A stretch of 64,000 bases of DNA from Streptomyces sp. NBC_00554 (GCF_041431135.1 NZ_CP107799.1:8882501-8946500); one strand, 5' to 3'. Shown: positions 40,570 to 49,594, counted from the stretch's first letter. Made by a program: numbers and translations. The notes: generated from the sequence alone by a model not told the origin.

Positions 40570-43137
40570 TCACTCGTGCGCGATCGCCGCCAGGACATTC
40601 ATGCGGGAGGCACGCAACGCCGGCAGCAGTGCCGCCACGATGCCCACGAGTGCCGCACCGACCACGACCGCGATGAGCGTCGTCCACGGAACGGCGAACG
40701 CCTTCATGCCCTGAAGCGCGAGCACCTGCTGCACACAGACACCCCAGATCAGGCCGAGCGCCAGACCGAGGACCGCACCGAACACGGCGATCACCACCGA
40801 CTCGAGGCGGATCATCCGGCGCAGCTGACGCCGGGAGAGCCCGATGGCGCGCAGCAGTCCGATCTCGCGGGTGCGCTCGACGACCGACAGGGCAAGGGTG
40901 TTGACCACGCCGAGCACCGCGATGACGATCGCGAGTCCGAGCAGCGCGTACACGAGGTAGAGCAGCACGGCGATCTGATCGTGGACCAGTTTCTTGTAGT
41001 CGGCCAGGTCGCGCACCTGCACCTGCGGATAGGGCTCGAGCGTCTTGTCCAGGTTCGAGCGGAGCGTGTCGGGGCTGGTGCCCGAGGCCGCGTTCACGTA
41101 CAGCGCGGAGTCCTGACCGCCCGGCACGTACTTCTCGATCGTGGCGAAGCCGAAGAACAGCCCGCCCTGCATCCCGAACCCGTCGGAGCCGTCCTGGTCG
41201 GTGAGCGCCCCCACCGTCAGCTCGGTGTTCCGTCCGGCGGGGAACTCGACGGGGATCGTGCTGCCGACGGTTACGTCATGATCCTTCGCGAAGCCCGCAT
41301 CCATGGCGATCTTCCCGTCGCCGAGCGCCGCCGCACTGTCCCCCTGCGTGTACGTGACGTGGGCGACGTCGTCGAGTTGCGGGTCGTAGGCCGTGGCGGT
41401 CGTCTCGATCCTCTTGCCGTCCGGCAGCCGCACCGCGACCGGCGAGAACCGCTGGCGGACCACGAGCCCGGTGCCCTCGGTTTGGCGCACCTTGTCGGTG
41501 ACCTCCTGCGAGAACGGCACGAAGTTGCTGTTCTGGATGACGAAGTCGGCGCCCAGCGTCTTGTCGATCTGCTCGTCGAAGGACTTGGACATGGACGCGC
41601 TCGCCACGGACATCCCGCCGACCAGGGCGAGCCCCACCATCAGGGCGGCCGCGGTGGCGCCCGTGCGGCGCGGATTGCGCAGGGCGTTGCGCTGGCTCAT
41701 CCGGCCGACCGAGCCGAACAGGGCGGGGAAGGCCCCGCCGAGGACCCGGATCACCGGCCGCACCAGCAGCGGACCCGCGATGACTGTGGCGATGAGCGTC
41801 AGGACGATGCCAAGTCCCAGCAGGGAGGCGGACGATGAGGTGCTCGACGAGGCGGCGCAGCCCGCGAGCGCGGCGGCACCGGCCGCCCCGACGACCGAGC
41901 CGACGATCGCGCGCACCCGCAACGGCCGTCCCACACCGGCGACTTCGGCGTCCGCGAGGGCCGCCATGGGGGAGACGCCCGAAGCGCGCCGCGCCGGGAG
42001 ATACGCCGCCACGAACGTGACGCCGACCCCGACGACGTACGCCGAGACGGGAGTCGCCACACCGATCACCATCTCGGTGGACTTGAGGTTCATGCCGAAC
42101 ACGCCCATGAGCTCGATCAGCCCCGCCGCCAGCCCGATTCCCACCGCCAGGCCCACGGTCGATCCGACGAGGCCCAGCAGCAGCGCCTCGGTCAGCACCG
42201 ACCGGCGCACCTGACGCCGGTCGGCGCCGAGGGCGCGCAACAGGCCCAGTTCGCGGGTGCGTTGGGCGATGAGCATCGAGAAGGTGTTGACGATCAGGAA
42301 GACGCCGACGAGTACGGCGATTCCGGCGAAGCCGAGCATGACGTACTTGATGATGTCCAGGAATCCGCCGAGTTGGGCGGCGGCGTCCTCTGCCTGTTCG
42401 TCGGCAGTCTTCAAGTCGTAGGTGGTCGTGCCGAGTTCGGCGGCGATGCGCTGCTTCAGTACGTCGTCGGTGACACCGGGGGTCGCGTTCACCGAGATGC
42501 TGGTGGCGGCCTCGGGCGACCCGAGCAGCTGGTCCGGCGCGGTCCGGCTGTCGAGGAACACCAGCGCGGCACCGGGGTTGGTGGTGGTGAAGGTGGCGAT
42601 GCCGACGATCTTCACCTTGAACGTGCCCGGCTGTGCGAGCACGGTCAGGGTGTCGCCGATGCCCACGTCCTTGCTCTTGGCGGTGTCCGCGTCGAGCAGC
42701 GCCTCGCTGGCCCCTTCCGGCGCGTGGCCGGAGGTCAGCTTCACGGGGCTGCGGTCGGTGAGGTACCAGTCGGTGGCGATGGTGGGCGCGCCCGTGGTCG
42801 GCCCGACCGACTCGTTCTCGCTGTCGACGACCGTGATGTTCTCGACGGACGCGTCCGCGTGGGTGGACTCGACCCCGTCGATCCCCGCGATACGGGTGGC
42901 CAGCGAGGCCGGCACGGTCTCGGCGGCTCCGGACGGGATCTGCGAGTTGAGATCGTCCTTGGGGCCCACCGTCACATCGGCGGAGGTGGACGCGAAGAGC
43001 CGGTCGAAGGTGCGGGTGACCGTGTCCGAGAAGATGAGGCTGCCCGCGACGAACGCCACGGACAGCACGACGGCCAGCGCCGACAGGAGCAGCCGCCCCT
43101 TGTGCGCGAGAAAACTCCGCAGTGTCGCCTTGAGCAC
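40570..43137 (-). CDS. ABC transporter permease, FtsX/MacB type
   Basis: 855 residues from ATG 43137. Two FtsX domains are seen: an N-terminal membrane helix with periplasmic-type domain (about 15-255), three helices near 260-390, a second N-terminal-like helix about 480-505, another extracytoplasmic domain, and three terminal helices (about 730-850). REIGLLRAIGLSRRQLRRMI is characteristic. It works with the adjacent ATPase, 7 bp upstream in the operon, as a MacB/LolCDE-like exporter or mechanotransmission complex. The substrate is unknown. Confidence 0.94.
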   Translation of the reverse strand: MLKATLRSFLAHKGRLLLSALAVVLSVAFVAGSLIFSDTVTRTFDRLFASTSADVTVGPKDDLNSQIPSGAAETVPASLATRIAGIDGVESTHADASVENITVVDSENESVGPTTGAPTIATDWYLTDRSPVKLTSGHAPEGASEALLDADTAKSKDVGIGDTLTVLAQPGTFKVKIVGIATFTTTNPGAALVFLDSRTAPDQLLGSPEAATSISVNATPGVTDDVLKQRIAAELGTTTYDLKTADEQAEDAAAQLGGFLDIIKYVMLGFAGIAVLVGVFLIVNTFSMLIAQRTRELGLLRALGADRRQVRRSVLTEALLLGLVGSTVGLAVGIGLAAGLIELMGVFGMNLKSTEMVIGVATPVSAYVVGVGVTFVAAYLPARRASGVSPMAALADAEVAGVGRPLRVRAIVGSVVGAAGAAALAGCAASSSTSSSASLLGLGIVLTLIATVIAGPLLVRPVIRVLGGAFPALFGSVGRMSQRNALRNPRRTGATAAALMVGLALVGGMSVASASMSKSFDEQIDKTLGADFVIQNSNFVPFSQEVTDKVRQTEGTGLVVRQRFSPVAVRLPDGKRIETTATAYDPQLDDVAHVTYTQGDSAAALGDGKIAMDAGFAKDHDVTVGSTIPVEFPAGRNTELTVGALTDQDGSDGFGMQGGLFFGFATIEKYVPGGQDSALYVNAASGTSPDTLRSNLDKTLEPYPQVQVRDLADYKKLVHDQIAVLLYLVYALLGLAIVIAVLGVVNTLALSVVERTREIGLLRAIGLSRRQLRRMIRLESVVIAVFGAVLGLALGLIWGVCVQQVLALQGMKAFAVPWTTLIAVVVGAALVGIVAALLPALRASRMNVLAAIAHE

Positions 43138-43144
43138 GACCGCC

Positions 43145-44080
43145 TCAGTCCTTGTCGAGGGTTACGTCGCGGGAGTCGCCGTCGGTGCTTACGGCACGGA
43201 CCTCGCCGTCAGGGGTTGTGGCACGAGCGTCGCCGTCCGGGGCTTTGGCACCAGCGTCGACGTCAGGGGTTGCGGCACCGTCGAAACCGGGGGCCTGCTG
43301 GTGTCCGTGTCCCCCCGTGAAGCGGCGCATCCGCTCCAGCACCGCGTCCGCCGTCGGCCGCTCCATCTCGTCCACGATCCGCCCGTCCCCGAGGAAGAGC
43401 ACCAGGTCGGAGTGGGCGGCGGCGCTCGGATCGTGCGTGACCATGACGACGGTCTGGCCCAGTTCGTCGACCGCCTCGCGCAGGAAGCCGAGGACTTCGA
43501 GCCCCGCGCGGGAGTCGAGGTTGCCGGTCGGCTCGTCCGCGAAGATCAGCTCGGGTCGGGAGGCGAGCGCCCGGGCGCAGGCCACGCGCTGCTGCTGCCC
43601 GCCCGACAGCTGGGAGGGGCGGTGCTTGAGCCGGTCCCGCAGACCGAGCGTGTCGATGACCTGGTCCAGCCACTTCTGGTCGGGCTTCTGGCCTGCGATG
43701 TCCATGGGCAGGGTGATGTTCTCGGCCGCGTTCAGCGTCGGGATCAGGTTGAACGACTGGAACATGAAGCCGATCCGGTCACGCCGCAGCCGGGTCAGCT
43801 CGCGGTCCTTCAGCCCGGTGATCTCGGTGTCGCCGAGCCACACCTGTCCGGCCGAAACGGTGTCGAGTCCCGCCAGGCAGTGCATGAGCGTGGATTTCCC
43901 GGAGCCCGAGGGACCCATGACCGCGGTGAAGCGGCCACGCGAGATGTCGACATCGACCGAGTCGAGGGCCAGCACGGCCGTCTCGCCCGATCCGTACGCC
44001 TTGGTCAGGCCGCGGGCGCGAGCGGCCGTCCCCTCGGCCTCCGCCCGGCCGACGACGTGCTCCGCAGCAGGTGTGGACAA
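43145..44080 (-). CDS. ABC transporter ATP-binding protein, MacB/LolD type
   Basis: 311 residues from TTG 44080, chosen because GAGGAGG precedes it directly. Walker A GPSGSGKST, Q-loop FQSFNLIPTLNAAENI, signature LSGGQQQRVA and Walker B LIFADEPTGNLDS are intact. The C-terminus (about 265-311) is an extra tail of four 9-residue repeats (like TPDGEVRAV) encoded by 27-bp DNA repeats and not part of the ATPase fold. Pairs with the FtsX-type permease. Confidence 0.93.
   Translation of the reverse strand: MSTPAAEHVVGRAEAEGTAARARGLTKAYGSGETAVLALDSVDVDISRGRFTAVMGPSGSGKSTLMHCLAGLDTVSAGQVWLGDTEITGLKDRELTRLRRDRIGFMFQSFNLIPTLNAAENITLPMDIAGQKPDQKWLDQVIDTLGLRDRLKHRPSQLSGGQQQRVACARALASRPELIFADEPTGNLDSRAGLEVLGFLREAVDELGQTVVMVTHDPSAAAHSDLVLFLGDGRIVDEMERPTADAVLERMRRFTGGHGHQQAPGFDGAATPDVDAGAKAPDGDARATTPDGEVRAVSTDGDSRDVTLDKD
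43164..43271 (-). repeat. 27-bp degenerate tandem repeat (four units)
   Basis: Anchors of the form GTCGCCGTC recur at 43175, 43202, 43229 and 43256, exactly 27 bp apart, encoding a 9-residue acidic repeat at the C-terminus of the ABC ATPase. Confidence 0.85.
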
Positions 44081-44257
44081 GGCCGCCTCCTCAGTGATGG
44101 ACGTCCCGACTCCCTTGTCGCGGCCGAGCCTAGTGTGATCCCGGGCACACTCGGTATCCCCCCGAGGTGCCAGGCCCTCTCCGCCCCAGGTCGTGCCCCT
44201 GATTCCCGTGTAAGGGGCAATCTCCACCCTCAGGCGCACGGATGCCCCCTTGCCGGT

Positions 44258-44279
44258 GCTAGCGGTTCGGCGCTAGCTT
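44258..44279 (+). promoter_or_regulatory. Promoter/operator of the RHH antitoxin operon
   Basis: GCTAGC occurs at 44258-44263 and 44272-44277, together forming an inverted repeat. The second copy overlaps a -10-like TAGCTT (44274-44279), and TTGCCG 17 bp earlier is a good -35. The antitoxin ATG is 6 bp after the -10, so a leaderless, self-repressed transcript is likely. Confidence 0.65.
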
Positions 44280-44285
44280 CGAGGT

Positions 44286-44525
44286 ATGGCGAAGACTCAG
44301 CTGAACGTGCGGGTGGACGAGGGCACGGCCCGGGCCGCCCGCGAAAAAGCCCTGGAGCGAGGGATGAGCGTGAACCGCTACATCGAAGAGCTGGTCAGAC
44401 AGGACACCGGGGAAGTCGGCCACACCTTCGTCGACGCCGCCGCCGATTTCATGAAGCAGTACGAGAGCGTCTTCGCCGAGGAATTCGGTTCGGACCGAGA
44501 AGGCGCGCGCGAAGGTCGTCGTTGA
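44286..44525 (+). CDS. Ribbon-helix-helix antitoxin
   Basis: 79 residues from ATG 44286. The N-terminal AKTQLNVRVDEGTARAAREKALERG strand-helix-helix is the Arc/MetJ-type fold, about residues 3-48, with MSVNRYIEELVRQD as the second helix. The acidic C-terminal tail (FMKQYESVFAEEFG) would wrap the toxin. It is followed after 4 bp by the toxin gene and preceded by a GCTAGC inverted repeat over the promoter, so autoregulation is expected. RHH antitoxins are common; the toxin type is what makes this pair unusual. Confidence 0.85.
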   Translation: MAKTQLNVRVDEGTARAAREKALERGMSVNRYIEELVRQDTGEVGHTFVDAAADFMKQYESVFAEEFGSDREGAREGRR

Positions 44526-44529
44526 TCCC

Positions 44530-44904
44530 TTGAGCAGTCTCAGAGTCGACCTTGCCTGGCTCCTCATGATCGCCGAACAGAAGACGCCCGGAGACCCCCA
44601 GATCACCGACTGGGGAGCCCTCGTCGCCGCCGTGAGCCGGCACGAGGCAGAGATATTCGGCATTCCCGTATACGACAGCCCGCACGCCCGCGCCGCCGCG
44701 CTGCTCCAGCTCCTCCTGCACGTACCGGCACTCGAACGCTCCAACGCGATGTTCGCCTCGGCCGTCGCGTACGGCTATCTCGTCGCCAGCGGCCTCAAGG
44801 TCGTCACCTCGCCCGAGCAGGTACGCGAACTCGCCCGCCTGGTGAAGGCCGGTGACGCGACCGTCCACGACATCACGCAGGAGCTGCGCCAGTGGAGCCT
44901 ATGA
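44530..44904 (+). CDS. Degenerate Fic/Doc-like toxin component
   Basis: 124 residues from TTG 44530, 4 bp after the antitoxin stop; no ATG or GTG in this frame fits better. I recognise DLAWLLMIAEQKTPGDPQI and ITDWGALVAAVSRH as a conserved Streptomyces family annotated as the toxin of a Fic-type system. In the active helix, HVPALERSNAMFA (H64-A76) takes the place of HPFxxGNGR: the histidine and an Asn-like position remain, but the glycine-rich loop and arginine are missing. Enzymatic AMPylation is therefore doubtful. Confidence 0.78.
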   Translation: MSSLRVDLAWLLMIAEQKTPGDPQITDWGALVAAVSRHEAEIFGIPVYDSPHARAAALLQLLLHVPALERSNAMFASAVAYGYLVASGLKVVTSPEQVRELARLVKAGDATVHDITQELRQWSL

Positions 44905-45597
44905 GGCTTCGTTCTCCCTGACGGCGGGGCGGCGGGCGGTGCCGAGGACGCAGTACGAGGTGGGCAGCCGCGGCCCCTTCTCGGGCATCAACATGCGCCT
45001 GTACGGGCCCAGTTCGAACCCGGCGTCCCGCAGCGCGGCGATCGGGTCGCGGGCCAGATGGCAGCCGCCGTTGAGCCGCGGCCACACCGTGCGGTCCAGG
45101 CCGCGCTGGGTGTACGTCATCGCGCGCCCGCCGCCCGTGCCGTGCTCGAAGAACCGCAGGGTGCCCCCGGGCCGCAGTACGCGCCGCAGTTCGGCCAGGG
45201 CTCGCGGCGCGTCGCGCACACTGCACAGCACCAGCGAGACCACCGCCCCGTCGAAGGCCTCGCTCTTGACCGGCAGTGCCTCCGCCGCGCCCGGCACCAC
45301 GTCGACGGGCACCTCGGAGCGCAGGGCCGCCTCGACCGCCAACTGCCGCAGCAGCCGCTCGGGTTCGATGGCGACGACCTCGGAGACGGTGCTCGGATAG
45401 TGCGCGAAGTTCAGTCCGTTGCCCGCGCCGATCTCGATGACCCGCCCCGAAAGCCCGGCGAGCAGCCGGTCGCGTACGCCGCCCATGCCCATCCTGGTCT
45501 CGGCGGCCACGCTGATACGGGCGTAGTAGCGGGCGAAGAGGGGATGGTGCACGGTGTCCCGCGACACCTTGCCGGAGCTGGCGGAACGGAGCGGCAT
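44899..45597 (-). CDS. Class I SAM-dependent methyltransferase
   Basis: 232 residues from ATG 45597, with GGGAGG upstream. The SAM-binding motif I is VIEIGAGNGLNFAHYP (about 52-67), with the acidic VAIEPERLL, motif II/III FDGAVVSLVLCSVRDAP and RVLRPGGTLRFFEHG. This is a UbiE/phosphoethanolamine-N-methyltransferase-like small-molecule methyltransferase; the substrate is unknown. It converges with the toxin gene, overlapping its end by 6 bp. Confidence 0.93.
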   Translation of the reverse strand: MPLRSASSGKVSRDTVHHPLFARYYARISVAAETRMGMGGVRDRLLAGLSGRVIEIGAGNGLNFAHYPSTVSEVVAIEPERLLRQLAVEAALRSEVPVDVVPGAAEALPVKSEAFDGAVVSLVLCSVRDAPRALAELRRVLRPGGTLRFFEHGTGGGRAMTYTQRGLDRTVWPRLNGGCHLARDPIAALRDAGFELGPYRRMLMPEKGPRLPTSYCVLGTARRPAVRENEAS

Positions 45598-45708
45598 GAC
45601 GGACCTCCCGGGAGGACGGGCCTTACCGCGATTGTCCCCCGTACGGGTCCGTCGCACCCCCGCTGCGTGGTCCCGGTCGCGCCGGGGCCACACAGCGGGC
45701 TCCGGCGG

Positions 45709-46395
45709 TCAGGCGATGAAGTCGCGCACCTGGGTGTAGACGCCGTAGTCGTTGTTCATGTCGGTGTGTGAGACGCAGCCGACCTCGACGTTCGTGGCAC
45801 CACTGAGGATCGCGGTGGTGTCCGGGGTGAGGAGGTCGTCGCAGTTGGACCAGTAGCTGGCGTAGGACACGCTGCCCGGTGTCTCGTCACCGGAGTTGAG
45901 GGACGTCAGGAACGAACTGCCGGTGTACATCTCCGCGCAGGAGGTGTAGAGCCAGGTGCACCAACTGGCGGTCGTGGTCCCGTGGTTCACCCCGGCGACC
46001 GACACGAAGTCGTCCACGTACGAGGTTCCCGAGAGGTTCTTGAGGTAGTAGCGCGAACTGAGCGGGCCCATGGAGTGGGCGACCAGGTCCACCTTGGACG
46101 CGCCGGTGGCCGAGAGCACGCTCTGGATCTTGGCGGAGAGCTGCTGGGCGGTGGTGGCGTTCGACTGGCTCCAGCTGTACGACCAGGCGTACAGCTCGGA
46201 AGAGGTGTAGCCGTCGGCCTTGAAGTCGGCGATCCAGTCGTCCCAGCTGCTCGCCGAACTGCTCAGCCCGTGCACGAAGATCACGGGGTTGTGGGTGGCG
46301 GCGTGAGCGGGAACCGCGGAGAGGGAGAGCGACAGAAGGAGCGCTGCGGCCACGGCGGAGAAGAACGTGGCGACGCGACGCATGCGGGGCTGCAT
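45709..46395 (-). CDS. Secreted lipase (class 2, alpha/beta hydrolase)
   Basis: 228 residues from ATG 46395, preceded by AGGAGG. A Sec signal peptide (MRRVATFFSAVAAALLL, cleavage after VPAHAA) is clear. The mature enzyme shows NPVIFVHGLSSSASSWDDW (oxyanion region), the nucleophile in VAHSMGP, and the catalytic His in VGCVSHTDMNN. Four cysteines suggest disulfides. The family hydrolyses triacylglycerols or other esters outside the cell. It is divergent from a large LuxR regulator across a 26-bp palindrome, so control by that operator is likely. Confidence 0.93.
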   Translation of the reverse strand: MQPRMRRVATFFSAVAAALLLSLSLSAVPAHAATHNPVIFVHGLSSSASSWDDWIADFKADGYTSSELYAWSYSWSQSNATTAQQLSAKIQSVLSATGASKVDLVAHSMGPLSSRYYLKNLSGTSYVDDFVSVAGVNHGTTTASWCTWLYTSCAEMYTGSSFLTSLNSGDETPGSVSYASYWSNCDDLLTPDTTAILSGATNVEVGCVSHTDMNNDYGVYTQVRDFIA

Positions 46396-46474
46396 GGTGC
46401 CTCCTGAGACGGGTGGGGTTTTCAGGAGTGTCAGCCGGGGTCTACGCGCGCCGCATCGGTGTAATCGCCGGTCT

Positions 46475-46500
46475 TTACTTGCCAGTTAACTCGCCAGTAA
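46475..46500. promoter_or_regulatory. 26-bp palindromic operator between lipase and LuxR genes
   Basis: Left half TTACTTGCCAGTT and right half AACTCGCCAGTAA are complementary at 11 of 13 positions around a GTTAAC centre. The site is 10 bp upstream of the LuxR gene and 79 bp from the lipase start. The symmetry and length suit a TetR-type repressor; FadR-like lipid control would fit the lipase, but no repressor gene is beside it. Confidence 0.65.
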
Positions 46501-46510
46501 CGTCATTCAT

Positions 46511-48817
46511 GTGGTGACTCCGGTGAACCCCCCACCTATCCCGCCCGCTTCGCCACCGCCGCTCACACACGCGTGGCAGCGCGCCGACCCAGCACAGCCC
46601 GGACTTCCCCCACAGTCCGGGCTGGGCCTCTCGCTTTCCGAAGGCGTACGCGTACGGGTGCTGCGCGCCGCGCACGGCGACCGGCGCGCGGCCACGGAAC
46701 TCGCCTCGGTACTGACCGAGCGTCAACTGACCGGCCTCGACCCGCTGCCGGCCCAGCCGCCCGTACTTCTACGCGCGTACCGCCAGGAAGTCCGCGCCCT
46801 GCCCGACAGCACCCGCTTCCTGCTGCTCCTCGCGGCGGCCGACCAGCACCCGGTGGCCACCCACGCCTACCTGCGCGCCGTCACCGCGGCCGGGATCGAC
46901 ACCCGGCCTCTCGACGCCGCCGAGGCGGCCGGGCTCGCCCATGCCACCGCCGACGGGATCGTCTTCCGGGACCCGTGGACCCGGATCGCCGCGTACGAGA
47001 CGGTCCGCCCGTCGGACCGGCGCGAGGTCCACCAGCTCCTTGCGCGCGTCCTGCGCGGTGAGGGTGAGGAGCCGCGCCGCGCCTGGCACCACGGCGCCGC
47101 CGCGCTCGGCCCCAGCCGCAGGCTGGCGGCGCGGCTCCGAGTGGCCGCGGACCGGGCACGCGACACGGGCGAACACGCCCTCGCCTGCGCCCTCGTGGAA
47201 CGCGCCGCCGCACTCGCACCCGACCCGCACGACCGCGCACTCCTGCTCGCCCGCGCCGCCACCGACGCCTGGCACTCCGGCGACACCGACCGCGCCCGCC
47301 GCCTCGCCGCGGCCACCCCCGACGACGCCCTCAGCGGCCTCCTGGCCCTGCGTGCGGGCAACGCCACCGACGCGTTCGACGCGCTGCTCACGGCGGCGGT
47401 TCGCTGCGCGGGGGGCGCGCGGGGTGCCGACGGCACGGTCGATCGCGGTGCCGGTGCCCGGGGCACTGCCGGTCCGGTCACCGTCGGTGAGTCGCAGGCG
47501 GCCTCGGCTCGCCCGGAGACCGGCGCCGCCGTCCACCTGCTCGCCCGCGTCACCGAAGCCGCCATCTACACCGGCGACCTGCGGCGGTGCCGGGAGGCGG
47601 CGGCGGTTGCCGACCGGCTCGGGATTGTGCCGCCCGGCACGCTGGGCGGGCTGGCCGCCGCCTTCGAGGGGCGCTACGAGGATGCGCGGGACGTGCTCGA
47701 GGCGGCGGCCGGGCGGTGCGGACCCGGTGGCGACCCCACTCTCCTCATCCACGCCGGGATCGCGGCGCTGATGCTCGGCGACCACACGCGAGCGGCCTCC
47801 GCCACCGTGCGGGCCGCCGCCTCGGCCCGCGCCAGGGGCGAGACCGTGACCGTGCCGCAGGCGATGGAGTTCAGGGTGTACGCCGAGTTCTGGACCGGCC
47901 GCACCCGAGCCGCGGAGGCCGACACCCTCGACGCCCTGCGCCAGGCGTACGCCACAGGGCAGGACAACGGGGCCTGCCATCTCCAGGCCGCCCTGGCCAT
48001 GTTCGCCGCCCTCACCGGTGACGAGGAGGTGTGCCTCGAGCGCGCCGAGGCCGCCCGTACCTACGCCCTGGCCCGCGGGCTCGGACTCCCCGCCGCGCTG
48101 GCCCTGTTTGCGCTCGCCTTCCTGGACCTCGGCGCCGGCCGCTTCGCCGCCTCCGCGGCCCGGCTGCGTGCCCTGGCCGGATTCGGCCCCGGGCACGGGC
48201 ACCGCGCCATCCGCCACCTCGCCACCCCGCTCTACGTCGAGGCGGCCGTCCGCAGTGGCGACACCCGCGTCGCCCGGGCCGCCCACGCCGACTACGACCG
48301 CTGGGCGCGCACGATCCGCAGCGCCGACGATCTGGCCCTCAGCGCCCGCTGCCACGCCCTCCTCGCCTCCGGCCCCGAAGCCGTCGAGCACTACCGCACC
48401 GCCCTGGACCTGCACGCCTCCGGCACCCGTGACTTCGAACGCGCCCGCACGGAGCTGCTGTTCGGCGGTGCGCTACGGCGGTTGCGGCGCCGCACGGAAG
48501 CGCGTGACCGGCTGCACAGTGCGCTCGAAGCGTTCGAGCACTTCGGGTCGCCGAAGTGCGCTGCGCAAGCTCGTGCCGAGCTCCGCGTCCTGGGGGAACC
48601 TGCCTCACCCGCGCGGGGAGTCGACGATCTCGCCGCTCGCCTCACCGCTCAGCAGTTGATGGTGGCCCGCATGGCTGCGGAGGGGGCCACCAACCGGGAG
48701 ATCGCGGCTCGGCTGCTGCTCAGCCCGCGCACGATCGATCACCATCTGCGCGGTGTCTTCGCCCGGTTGGGCATCCGGTCGCGGATCGAGCTGGTGCGGA
48801 TGCTGGGGGAGGGGTGA
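46511..48817 (+). CDS. Large LuxR-family regulator lacking the N-terminal ATPase
   Basis: 768 residues from GTG 46511 (a second GTG follows immediately). The C-terminal LuxR helix-turn-helix is clear (about 705-765: LTAQQLMVARMAAEGATNREIAARLLLSPRTIDHHL). The large middle is TPR-like helical repeats typical of LAL-type regulators. The N-terminal P-loop NTPase that defines LAL proteins is absent: after about 60 Pro-rich residues the sequence enters what is normally the post-NTPase region. It is therefore a truncated LAL-type regulator, possibly ATP-independent, and a candidate controller of the divergent lipase. Confidence 0.88.
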   Translation: MVTPVNPPPIPPASPPPLTHAWQRADPAQPGLPPQSGLGLSLSEGVRVRVLRAAHGDRRAATELASVLTERQLTGLDPLPAQPPVLLRAYRQEVRALPDSTRFLLLLAAADQHPVATHAYLRAVTAAGIDTRPLDAAEAAGLAHATADGIVFRDPWTRIAAYETVRPSDRREVHQLLARVLRGEGEEPRRAWHHGAAALGPSRRLAARLRVAADRARDTGEHALACALVERAAALAPDPHDRALLLARAATDAWHSGDTDRARRLAAATPDDALSGLLALRAGNATDAFDALLTAAVRCAGGARGADGTVDRGAGARGTAGPVTVGESQAASARPETGAAVHLLARVTEAAIYTGDLRRCREAAAVADRLGIVPPGTLGGLAAAFEGRYEDARDVLEAAAGRCGPGGDPTLLIHAGIAALMLGDHTRAASATVRAAASARARGETVTVPQAMEFRVYAEFWTGRTRAAEADTLDALRQAYATGQDNGACHLQAALAMFAALTGDEEVCLERAEAARTYALARGLGLPAALALFALAFLDLGAGRFAASAARLRALAGFGPGHGHRAIRHLATPLYVEAAVRSGDTRVARAAHADYDRWARTIRSADDLALSARCHALLASGPEAVEHYRTALDLHASGTRDFERARTELLFGGALRRLRRRTEARDRLHSALEAFEHFGSPKCAAQARAELRVLGEPASPARGVDDLAARLTAQQLMVARMAAEGATNREIAARLLLSPRTIDHHLRGVFARLGIRSRIELVRMLGEG

Positions 48818-48849
48818 CTGGTGTGGTTCGTTGGCTGCGGGCTCGTCGT

Positions 48850-48886
48850 GGCTGGTCGCGCAGTTCCCCGCGCCCCTTAGGGGGCG
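48850..48886 (-). repeat. Interspersed Streptomyces intergenic repeat, copy 2
   Basis: Inverted copy of the 3782-3818 unit, 35 of 37 bases identical, between the convergent LuxR and bioD genes. It supplies the bioD stop codon (TAA at 48877-48879) within its hairpin. Confidence 0.75.
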
Positions 48887-49593
48887 TACCCGGCGTTGAA
48901 AGTGGCGGCGTCCCAGCTTCCGCCCAGCCTTGGTGCCAGCCAACTCGGGGCCCCTGCACGGAAGTCGGCGGGATCAAGTACACCCGAGCCCTCCGGCACC
49001 GCCCCGAGCAGCGGAGCCCCCGCCACCACCGGAAGGTCCGCGAGGTTGCAACGGGATGCCAGGTCGGGCTTGTTGGGCCAGCTTCCGATGAGGACTCCGG
49101 CGAAGTCCAGGCCCCCGGCGCGTAGTTCACGTGCCGTCAGTTCTGTCGTGTTCAGGGTGCCCAGGCCTGCCGGAGCGACCACCAGCACCGGCGCGTTCAA
49201 CAGCCGTGCCGCGTCCGCCAGTGTTCCGCCCTCGTCGTCGAACCGGACGAGCAGCCCGCCCGCCCCCTCGACGAGGACCACATCGTGCTCGGTGGCCAGC
49301 TTGGCCGCCGCCTCCGCCACCTCGTGGGGCCGTACCGGTGCGAGAGAGGCCCGCCGAGCCGCCGTAGCGGGCGCCAACGGCTCGGGATACCGGGCGAGTT
49401 CGAGCGTGGTCACGGCGCCCGCGAGCCGGGCCACCTCGTCGGCGTCGCCGCGCTCGTCCGGACGTACGCCGGTCTGCGCGGGCTTGAGCACGGCCACGGA
49501 CCGCCCGGCCGCGAGGGCCGTGGCGGCGACGGCGGCCGTGGCGATCGTCTTGCCGACCTCCGTGCCCGTCCCCGTGATCACCAGGATCTCCAT
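48877..49593 (-). CDS. bioD: Dethiobiotin synthetase
   Basis: 238 residues from ATG 49593. BioD carboxylates 7,8-diaminopelargonate with CO2 and ATP to close the ureido ring, the second last step of biotin synthesis. Walker A TGTGTEVGKT (about 7-16), KPAQTG, the VEGAGGLLV segment and NTTELTARELR are conserved. It follows bioA by one base, so the two are coupled, and ends inside the intergenic repeat. Length is normal. Confidence 0.96.
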   Translation of the reverse strand: MEILVITGTGTEVGKTIATAAVAATALAAGRSVAVLKPAQTGVRPDERGDADEVARLAGAVTTLELARYPEPLAPATAARRASLAPVRPHEVAEAAAKLATEHDVVLVEGAGGLLVRFDDEGGTLADAARLLNAPVLVVAPAGLGTLNTTELTARELRAGGLDFAGVLIGSWPNKPDLASRCNLADLPVVAGAPLLGAVPEGSGVLDPADFRAGAPSWLAPRLGGSWDAATFNAGYAP

Positions 49594-49594
49594 G

